Source: Cristatella mucedo (Eukaryota; Bryozoa; Phylactolaemata; Cristatellidae). From it: a stretch of DNA of 64,000 nucleotides. This document shows, one piece after another, positions 54,986 through 64,000 of the stretch. Position numbers and translations under genes: made by a program. The notes under the pieces were generated by a model. That model was not told the DNA's origin. It ran no database searches and saw nothing but the letters and a program-made list of their open reading frames with translations. The stretch lies in assembly GCA_009760855.2 (NCBI GenBank), contig WPIO01000043.1, positions 3,398,588-3,462,587 on the forward strand, in the 5' to 3' direction. Within the stretch, counting starts at the first letter, position 1; each line of letters starts with the position of its first letter.

Positions 54986-56089
54986 TAGATCGGTGTGATG
55001 CGATTGGTACGATTGGTCGAAATCGATACGATGTTAGGAATCCTAAGACATTAATTGTGGAACAGACTCCAACTAGGTTTTCAAGAAAGCTTTAACCTGA
55101 ATTAGTATGACTAATATTGTATTTCTTTCCCGATGTATTAAATAAATGGTTAATTAATGTAATTCAAATCTTGCGTATTGCGAAGAATAATTTCGTTTGA
55201 AGCACCAGAACGCTCGTATTTCTTTTTCCAGCTACATGAAGGATTTTACTAACTTCTGTGCTGATTGATATGCTAATGAATATACGATTTAGTACAACCA
55301 TAGTATGTATCTGTGAGTCTCAGCCTGTAATAAATAAATTTCTAATGTATAAACAGTTTCTGTACTTTTATACACTCGTTACTTAATGAAACGTGATCTA
55401 AAATCTGGTATATGCTAGTACTTGGTGTGAGCCTACCCCGATTACTCGAGGAACTTCCACTTTGGCACGGCGAGCCCTCTCAATCGTTGTACTGATTAGA
55501 GTGTGCCTCCCTTTTTACAGTTCTCTTTTTCATCGACCACATCTCACACACACTTAGCTCTCTTCTTGCAAGCATGTCCTAGGGTTGAACTTGCTGCTGA
55601 AGTGTAGACTTAACCGACCACGTAGAGCACCAATAACTTCCCGCCGAATTCTTAGCAAATGACTTTATATTTCGATGCACTTTCTTTTTTTACTGCCCTA
55701 ACGTGATCTAGAAAAGCCATTAAGTCAGTTAAATCTTAAAGTAATTCAATCAGGTAAATTAGTTTCGATTTGCTATGTTCTCAAGAACTCCCAAATTTTT
55801 TGTAAGGGAACTCTGAAAGGGACAAGAAACGCTATTAGTCCTGGCACCTATTACTTGGAACTACCTGTGTAAGCCAGTAATCGCCGGCCACTCATGCAAA
55901 ACTGCAAAACCCAATAGCTCTTCCATTCAATCCTTAATAGTTTAGTTGCAACCTGATGTCTATTTTCTCCTAACACTACTTTCTCCCAATCAAGCTGTGA
56001 AATGACTTTAAGATCATTTTTTAATATTAATTAATTAATTAATCCTAGCTGCTTAAACAGCCTCGTTTTGTATAGCGACAGAAGAGCCT
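54986..56089. other. No gene seen
   Basis: It begins with short GATTGGTACGATTGGTCG and ATCGGT-type repeats near 54975-55030; the rest has no recognised feature. Confidence 0.35.
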
Positions 56090-56215
56090 TTACGACTATC
56101 ACCACCGCTTGCAGTGGCGATAAAGGATCGCCCACTGCAGGAATCGAACCCACGACCCCGGAACAGAGGTCGTGAAAGCGACCACCTTACCTAGTGTGCC
56201 ATCACGCCTCACCAA
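56090..56215 (-). mobile_element. SINE type 1 (tRNA-derived)
   Basis: On the minus strand the order is TGGCACACTAGGTAAGG (A-box-like), then GGGTTCGATTCC (B-box), then CTGCAGTGGGCGATCC and a tail near GCTATACAAAACGAGGCTG. The internal RNA polymerase III promoter boxes identify a tRNA-derived SINE. This is the cleanest copy. Confidence 0.7.
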
Positions 56216-57109
56216 TATTACCAATATTACAGGTTGCCTCACTCCTTTACCTCAATCAACCTGCCTATCGGACAAACTGACGCCGTCGGTGTGCTTTTAC
56301 ACAACGTGCCCTTAAATAACACCCATACTACCTTCAATGACATTGAAATCTGAATAGGCCTGCCGATTACAAGAGCTGCAGATGTGCACCTTGCTTCCGG
56401 CTCGAGCTCGCAAAAGTACTTTAAGTAACCTCTGCGAGTAGTGAGTGTGCACTATCTCAAAATGAAATTTTACTACATTTCTGATTCACTTTGACGGTTG
56501 AGTCTGCTTTCAGCTGTGCCCTTTGCATAATTTCGGACCAGCTTAGATAAGCATACCGCTAGTGAGCTTTTTTATGCATTCCCCGGCTTCTCTTGAAGGG
56601 TTTTGCAAACGTCTAGCTTCTCACTAGTCTTGATTTCCGGGCTATAATAATCATGATAATAGTAATAATATTAGTCATACTAGCACCAAGAGTTATGTGG
56701 TTTTCTATAAATTATTTTCTATCCATGTGGTTACATTTTGCTGAAATAGAGTCAATAACTAAATGTTTGGTAAAGGCACTTTATCAAGCCCGCTTTACCA
56801 TTCATGTTAACTATATTTGTATACTAGTTAGGAAGGGTCGTTTAAATATCCTTGCTTTTGAATGATGGGCATATATTATGAGCTAACCTCAGTGGAGTGA
56901 TGCCATCTGATGCGATCTTGAAGGATGGGCCTTCCAACATATGGATCAAACTCTGTTTGCCTACGAAGATGGAGAGAGATCCTATTATAATCTAACTCAA
57001 GATACTATAACTCATCAAAATACAAATAACTACGGTGCAGATGCTATGCACTTTAAGCGAGTCAGATTTGCACCCAGGTTTGGAAACGTTGAATGATAGC
57101 AACAAAGAA
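56216..57109. other. No gene seen
   Basis: No recognised repeat or product. Confidence 0.35.
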
Positions 57110-57480
57110 TTAGTACATTTAGTCGGTTCCCTCAGAGGACTGAATCTCTTTCTAGGCAAGTTACATATGCTGCAATGGAAGCTGACCGATTGGTTAGTGG
57201 CCAATGCCCTGCCAGTAATTAAATGCTAGTCAATGTACACAGTCTCACAACGTATCAGCAGGAAGATGTCAAGAACCACTGAGAAACAGATGGGCATAGT
57301 TTTGCTCCTGTGATAAAATCCTCAAGTCAAGGGATGTCCTTATGTCAGTTGGGAGTGAGGTACATGCTTTAGGAGCACACGATTGGCGCATTCTTCAAAG
57401 CATTTATGGTTATTTCGAGGCATAGATAAACGACAGTAATAAGAGCGAATGGTGGGATGCCTAGCCTCTTTTCATCAAGC
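57110..57480 (-). mobile_element. Degraded family A LINE 3' fragment
   Basis: CCCTCAGAGGACTGAATCTC with TTCTAGGCAAGTTACATATG (hairpin part), then GGGATGTCCTTATGTCAGTTGG as in other antisense copies. Confidence 0.6.
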
Positions 57481-57790
57481 CATTCTGAAGTTTCTCGTCG
57501 TTTCCGAATTCTCTTCCGAAAACCGGTGCCTGCAAACATTGCATGCGGAATCCTTTGCAGCTAAGACCTGTCTGGAGCTTATCCGCTTGTTTTTGGACCG
57601 TAGCCTGTAAGAAATTACCTGCCTACGGAAATCTAAATGCTCACCCCTTCGGGCTGGCACTAAGCTAGCACCATGCTGCACCACACTGGCGGCGATGGCT
57701 AGAGATACATTACCAGGTATAGACCTGCTTATTAGATATGATCGTGCATTCCTTACTATTGCTCGCTATCCTCGTTCGAATACACTCATA
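57470..57790 (-). repeat. Dispersed repeat R2, first copy
   Basis: It shares spaced blocks with 60095-60420: TGTAAGAAATTACCTGCC beside ATAAGAAATTACATGGC, AATCTAAATGC beside ATCTAAACCC, and a TATGATCGTGCATTCC beside TACGATCGTGTGTTTT ending. A fair minus-strand frame in both suggests an old mobile-element coding piece. Confidence 0.5.
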
Positions 57791-58324
57791 TATGTTGTTG
57801 TGGTTGCTAAGATCCGCGGATTATGCAACAAAGTGACAAAAGCACCAGGGCCTATGCCGGGGCAGCGAGCTGAGAGCCTACTCGTGTGGTGGAAACTGCC
57901 ATCTGCGTGCCAGCTCGTCTGATATTCCTAACATTGTCTCGACACGCTTAGCTCATTCTCCCTCAAGAGTTAGTGTCAATGCCGACTGCCGCACAATCAG
58001 CCTCAGTAGCAACAGAGACAGATGGTGGCCAGAAAGTAAGTGCTCGGCAGGTAAAGAACGGATGCCTTCCTGTGAAACCGTAGGATTAGCTGAGCTCTAC
58101 AACCTGAAATTTGCAGATAAAGTTAACTGCTGTGTGTGCAGGTCTAGGATAAGAGAATACGATGCATCTGACAGTCTTCAAAGGTGCAAAGCTCTATGAC
58201 CTGAGGATTTGGGTTGTAACATAGTCCTGATGCTCTGTAAGTTTATGAACATATGAAGTAGCATCATTATTGACATTCGTCTATCTGCAGATGAAACTTT
58301 AACTAAAATCCAACTGCTTAATAA
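57791..58324. other. No gene seen
   Basis: No recognised repeat or product. Confidence 0.35.
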
Positions 58325-59470
58325 TAATGGTAGGAATGCATTTTACATAGTGCCCTCAGAGAAATCGATCTGTTTCTAGGCACTTTATATTTACTTCGAA
58401 AAGCACACGGACGAGTGGTTAGTGGAAACATGCTCAATGAAGACCAAGCATAACATTGCTAAAGGTGAAGTGCACAGGATCGGCGTGCATATACAGCTAG
58501 TGGCAGCATGCACAGTGTCGGCACACGCAAGCACATAAAGGACGAATGACACGGACCAACACAGTTCTGTGACAAATGCATGCTTTGGTAGCTTCTTTTC
58601 AAATATGGTCAAGTCGGCTATGTCATGACACAAATCAAAAGTGAGTTCCGGGCTTTGGGAGCATACAAACTACTAGCACATCGCAAAAAAGATTTCAGGC
58701 TCGTACCACGTAAAGGTAACCTATTAGATTCAGAACATAGGCGATACTATGCTTAGCCTAGGTGGAGTAGATCTGACAATTAGGCTGAAGCCACAGAATG
58801 AAGGGACCTAAAAGTGACTGATACAATCTTGAAGTCAGTGCGTTGCTTGACAGGAAGCCAGTGCAGGCCAGTGAAAAGTGCTGTGATTTTTCAGCTGAGA
58901 AGCTCATGAGAGACGATCTTATCTTCTGAGTTTTTCACCAACTGTCGGCGTCTGATGGCACAGGCCAGTAGATCTGAAAACAGAGAGTTGCACAAGTCAA
59001 GAAAAGATTTTACAAATGCATGGACCTGTATATATATATATATCGCATCCCTGTCCAAAGAAGCTCAAATTCTAGCAACATTATGTAGCAGAACGTAGGC
59101 AGACTTGATTCAGGAGCTGATGTGGTTGTCTAACAAAACGTCACTTCGAATCTTGACACCGAGATTTTGTGCAGATTTAATAGAAGATACACTGGAAGAG
59201 CCGATTATGAGTGTTAGCCTATCCAATTTCTGAATCACATTTGGTTTTCCCATAGCTAGTAAGTTGGTTTTATCATCATTGAATTTTATAAAGTTTGCTG
59301 CCATCCATGAGCAAATTCATCAATACATGCAGCAAGGGAGAGAAATCGACGTGCTGGATGACTGGGAGGGGTCAAAAAGGAAAGGTACGGCTGAGTGTCC
59401 TCAGCATAAGTGAAAGCCTATATTGTGCCTCGAAACAACCCCGGCGAGAGGAAGAGTATTAACGTTAAAT
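58325..59470 (-). mobile_element. Family A LINE fragment
   Basis: It runs from the hairpin (GTGCCCTCAGAGAAATCGAT) through the RT C-terminal region to FNDDKTNLLAMGKPN (RT motif D, minus strand, 59110-59304) and a little beyond. Many stops. A short TA repeat lies inside at about 59029-59042. Confidence 0.75.
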
Positions 59471-60094
59471 GAAAGGGCCTGATCCTGAACACTGAGTGTT
59501 ATTTTAATTACCATGGATTTTCTGATCTTTTCTTAGGCTGGTGTTAACATGTGGCACAAAATGCAGCTAGCTAACAAAGTTTCTCTTCTCTTTAAAAATC
59601 ACTAGATACTAGGTAGCAAGGAATAAACCAGGCTATTAGTGATGAAGTTGAACGTGATTCCTAATAAACTTTGTAGAGAAAATGGCCTGCCTTGATGTGT
59701 TCTGTTAGTGTCGGAACACTTCTGAAAGATTCCCGATAGTCCGAGCTAGGATTGTGGTCTTTCCTAAAAAAATGCAGCCCCGATACATCGTTTCTAGCAT
59801 ATTCCTCGTGATAGAAGCACTCCGACAAGCTCTTCTCATACGTCTATATTTAATACCCTGTTTGGTCGCCAGCAGTCAGTCTGGATAGCTTTAGCTCTAT
59901 AGTTACTTAACTCCATTACCACTAGCGTAAAAATAAGGCTTGCGAGAAATGTTGAAGGTTATCAAAGATAAAGCTAAACAAATAATCAATATATTCTGCT
60001 TAAGAAGTTTAGAGCCTAGTACTTTTCATGAGAGTTAAAGCCATTTCGTCCGATCCTGTATCGCCTGATCTGCGATTGTGGCGTTTCTATGCAA
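59471..60094. other. No gene seen
   Basis: No recognised repeat or product. Confidence 0.35.
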
Positions 60095-60420
60095 AACAAT
60101 TCTCTATGAACTAACTTTCCATCCAACTGATAGCGATCTTGAAGCACTTCCTGCATTTCCAGATATAATTATCCGATTTCTCGTCAGCCATCAGAATATC
60201 TATGACCTGTTTCAAGCATATCTGCTCATTTTGTAAACATAGTTCATAAGAAATTACATGGCTAATGACATCTAAACCCTTACTTTTTCCAACTGAGTTC
60301 CAAAGCTCCACAGCCTACCTCACCAGGCCACCCTCGGCTTCTGGGTTCACCAAGTTTAGTAATCTGCTCGTTTGGTACGATCGTGTGTTTTTCTATTACT
60401 GCGGTGCAATCTTCTTGAAA
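60095..60420 (-). repeat. Dispersed repeat R2, second copy
   Basis: The partner of 57470-57790, same orientation. The minus-strand frame reads LWNSVGKSKG, which may echo a retrotransposon C-terminal end, but I cannot assign it to family A or B. Confidence 0.5.
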
Positions 60421-60559
60421 ATGCATTGCTAGATGTATTTACTGTTGCTTCTGTAAGTGAATTGATAATCAACCAGAGTTGGCCGCCCTGCAGTGGCCAC
60501 TGCCACCTAGCCCCAGATAATTAGGCCGAAACTGCCTCAACCTTGCTTTGTTCTGCATT

Positions 60560-60990
60560 TTTTTCCTGCAGCCCTTTGTGATTTACCTAAGGCGATGCAG
60601 TTCATCACTCTCACTTTGTGTTCATCAGGCATGCTCAAGCCCCAACGGCCCATCTAAACCAGTTTCTCTTTCTTTCATACCTCACGATCCTTTAAAATCG
60701 GAGAAGAATCGCCATTATCGAATGCTCATCCTTCAATTTTAAGCCGTTTGCAGTACCATCTCAGCACTCATTCTTATAAGTCTTTTCTTCACTTCCCCCA
60801 AAACTAAGCTGCCACTCATCTCATTTCTATCCAGTAAAGGAGAAGTCATTCATTCCACATTATGAGAGATTTCAGCATTTATTTTGATAAATTACCTGAC
60901 TCCTTAAGCATTTTACAAGCTGACTGACTCATTTTCTGCTATGGCTCCTGTGCATGACCCTACTCAATTCAGCAGTCACTCAATTGAAAA
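60560..60990 (+). mobile_element. Degraded family A LINE endonuclease fragment
   Basis: In sense orientation: CTCATCCTTCAATTTTAAGCC, a TATGAGAGATTTCAGCATTT block (GDFN region) and GACTGACTCATTTTCTGC match 2890-3240 of the longest copy. Confidence 0.5.
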
Positions 60991-63669
60991 GCATTACTTC
61001 TACAACTTCTCGCTATCCTTATTTATATCACCTAACTCTGACGTATCTCCGTGCAGATTTTCACCGGTCGCAGTGTACTGTGTTAGCTCAGCTCAAATTG
61101 TACTCAGCCTCATGCAAACACGCGAACGACTGAACCCCACTTCAGGCCGCTTCGTGAGCTCGTGTTGATTCGATGCCTTTGCATTTTGATAGCGATGCAT
61201 TTTGATAGCACTTCGAGCCAGAACGATTTATCCTGGAAGCCAGATCCTAACCACACCGATTCGTACTACCAATACCCAATCCTTGCCACCTTGCCGTCCT
61301 ACCCCTTGCTGCTACCCGAGCTGACGTTGTCTCACCTCGCTCCTTCTCCGTGGATTAATACGTGAATCCGGCGAAAACGTATGTAGGAGAGAGCGGAGCA
61401 AGACATAGATAAAGAAACAGGCTGCTTCATGACCTAAGGTCCGCGAGCAGTCGTAGGGTTCGATTGTTTTGGGTGTTCGATCCTTTCACCGGCCACGTGC
61501 AATTGATGGATGATATACGTAAAGTGCTCTCTACTGTTGCAAAGACAAACAAGCCCCCCCCCCGGTTTAGATAGTCCATCCTGGCTTTGTTAAAGTTATT
61601 AGAACATGATGTACCTGAAATACGCCCTAAAAATAATATACAAATGAGACGTGGAAATGGAAACTTCACGCCGTCAAACATTAAGCCATAGTCTATATTG
61701 TTAAAAAAGTACCAAAAATAACAAAGAAATAGTATAAATAAAATATTAGGACACCACTCTAAACTATTAATGGTAGCTAGTATAATCATTATAAAGTTAT
61801 TAATGAGGGTAAACAATTATACAATTCAAAGAAAAAAAATAATGGCGGATAGGATAATAATCTGGAGAAATGATGGAAACAATGTCACAATCAAATCTTA
61901 GGGCGCCTACCGGATAGAAACAATAGGACGACTATATGAAAGAAAACGTAGAGAGCGGCAAGGTTCCCTGTCAGACTTGACAATTACCGGGGTAGGGTGT
62001 AACTTCTTCTCAATAACGTAGATGTCAAGTTTTCATACGGCACCTTCCTACGTTTTCCCTGTATTGAACTGTACTAGGCTTTTGCAGTTTAAAAGCCTTA
62101 CGTACTATAAAGTGGCATGCCGCAGATAGAAACATTTTGCTCGCAGACCTATCTTGTAGAGTAGTCGCAATAATTTATCTATCCTGCATCTCCCCCGGCA
62201 ATCATTTAGGGCGGATAACCTATACAATTTGAGGTGAATTGCTGCCTTGGCACTTTGTTCCAGCGTCATGTCACCTCAGCAAAGCTCAGTACGTAATCCA
62301 ACGGGATATTGCCGCCAATATCTACGTCCGTCATCGGTGTGTCGGTACACCTTTCGCCTCTTCCCCTTGCCAGACTGAGTTCCACTCGCGATGCACCGTT
62401 ACCTGAAGCATCCTGTGTGCCAGCAAATTGTTCTCTGTGCAGCCCCCCCCCATCCTGTTTGTAGTCCTATACACTGTACTCCAGTGGCTGGAGATGGTCT
62501 CACCATCTTTCCTTTGAAGTGCACCCATGTTCACTCTCTGATCGTATCGATTTGGCAAAGTTAAGTGGCCTATATTAGATATGATTATAGATTACTTTTA
62601 CAGAGCCCACGGTCTGCTCGCTCCATTATGAACACGGTGTTTGTATGCAGCAGTGTGCATAAATAACTTTCAAAGCCTTACGCTTCGTAAGAAATTCTGC
62701 AGGTGGAGAAACTCCTCGCATTCACCAAAGATAAGTTCTAGGTTTATCTGAATCAGTTGGGCATTCAACGAGTGATATTAATTGGAGAGGCGTTGTTCAT
62801 ATGGTTAGAAAGGTGTGCCACAGACAACGAAATAGCTGCTTAGGAATTACGAGTTGTTCACGTGGGTGGAACCACTTTTCAATCGGTTGACTTTTGGGCT
62901 CTCCCACCAAAATACTAGTATCATTGGTTTTACCTACCTATACCTTGGTTTGGTGCCGGGAATAAGATCGCTGGTGGGCATTGTGGTTGTTAAGTCACTT
63001 CTCCTTCTAGTTTTACAAGCATGCGGATCGTTCGCGACCAATGAATCTCTCGAATAAGCAATCAATTACTGAGGGTAACGGATCGATCGCAGAACTTTTC
63101 TATGTGGGTGGCACACTACAAGCCAGCGGTGAAGAGGGGGTGTCGCGGTACAAGAACCAAAAAACAGCATTGTAGGCATTTCAACAGATATACGGTAGTC
63201 TTTCTATCAGAGCGTTCGTTCCAATGGTGTGTTCTCAAAAGTAAATTAATCGAAAACGCCAATGAGGACGTCATCAACAAAGGCGACTCAACAATGGATG
63301 TTACAAAAGTCTTGCAGAGGTCGTTTATCGAGTAATCGTCAGTCGATCCGAAAAAGCGACTCTTGTTGAAATCTCCGACACTGTAAGGCTACCGCCCCCA
63401 TTATCACCTTAGACAAATAATCAAAATCCGGAGCGAAGGTGCGAGGCCTAGGGTGTCTCGTAGTAACGAGCTACGATCGAGATTCGGGGGAAAGAGTTTG
63501 ACATTGCGAGTATGCACTTTCCAGACATTCGCCGACACTCGGTGACCGTTGACAAAATGGTGTAGAGGCAGCATCAGAGGGATTGCTCACCTAGTTTTTT
63601 TTTTTTTTTGGTGGAAGCTCGTGCAAACGGGGGCCTTTGCAGCAATATTCATACAATGGCACTGACACG
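60991..63669. other. No gene seen
   Basis: The minus-strand frame at 61427-61816 (129 codons) and the plus-strand frame at 63102-63335 have no known motif. There are C-runs near 61553 and 62441 and a T-run at about 63594-63609. Confidence 0.3.
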
Positions 63670-64000
63670 TTTTGCATAGCGCCCTCAGAGAACTGATCTC
63701 TTATTTTCTAGACAGGTACGGATATGCCTCAGTAGAACGCTTTGGTAGCAGGGTGTTGTGTGAATAGACATCCTCCAGATAACAAAAAAAAAAACAATAG
63801 CAGCCTCATTGTAAGCAGGAAACGCATACGAACTAATGGTGTGATAACAAAGGTGCGGGTGAAGCTTCTTTCAGAAAGTCTTATAAGGTCAAGGGATGTT
63901 GTTGAGGTTCGTTTTAAGTGAGTTCCGGGGGCTTGGGAGAGTTAAGGTAGGGACAGTCTCCAACGGTTTAGGTTGGGTACGAGGTATGTATTGCTACTAA
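63670..64000 (-). mobile_element. Degraded family A LINE 3' fragment at the window edge
   Basis: It opens with TTGCATAGCGCCCTCAGAGA, the hairpin arm, and later has GGTCAAGGGATGTTGTTG and TGAGTTCCGGG in the family order. It runs off the window end. Confidence 0.6.

Noticed and set aside
61427-61816. A 129-codon hydrophobic minus-strand frame
   Set aside because: It is in an AT-rich stretch with low-complexity hydrophobic composition and no splice or homology support.

Overview
The window looks like a stretch of an invertebrate animal nuclear genome, which I cannot place more closely. It has one interrupted gene with GT-AG introns, a dense load of decayed non-LTR retrotransposons, tRNA-derived SINEs, long microsatellites and no sign of bacterial operons. 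Most open frames are retrotransposon remnants or chance frames in simple repeats.

The one convincing host gene is a secreted pancreatic-type lipase on the + strand, with nine exons between 11902 and 33882. The splice phases agree across all eight introns and give 1572 coding bases, or 523 residues. It has a signal peptide, a Ser-Asp-His triad, a full-length lid loop between two cysteines, a C-terminal PLAT domain and a final Cys pair. A TATA-like box lies about 100 bases before the ATG. A second possible exon (43144-43431, + strand, 96 open codons) has good splice borders but no recognised domain.

Two LINE families fill the introns and flanks. Family A (L2/CR1-like, with endonuclease and reverse transcriptase) ends in a GC-rich hairpin and (ATT)n. 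It has about twenty copies; the longest are 2740-5755 (+), 38903-40285 (-) and 53265-54985 (-). Family B (also L2/CR1-like, with an ATGTA-type tail) has about ten fragments. Two kinds of tRNA-derived SINE are present. One of them carries the family A 3' tail, so family A was probably its mobilising partner.

The most unusual region is an AT-rich island at about 45300-52740. It is a decayed Maverick/Polinton (adintovirus-like) virus-like element. I see an FtsK/HerA-type packaging ATPase, an adenain-like cysteine protease, a penton/minor-capsid-like protein, a small basic adenovirus-pX-like protein, an antisense HNH-AP2 homing-type endonuclease and several unknown proteins. Polymerase, integrase and major capsid genes were not seen. 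Its frames carry at least 17 internal stops but fewer frameshifts. A family A LINE fragment sits inside one of its genes.

The rest (about 9.7-11.8 kb, 35.6-38.1 kb, 40.4-43 kb, 55-57 kb and 59.5-63.6 kb) holds old repeats and sequence I could not assign.
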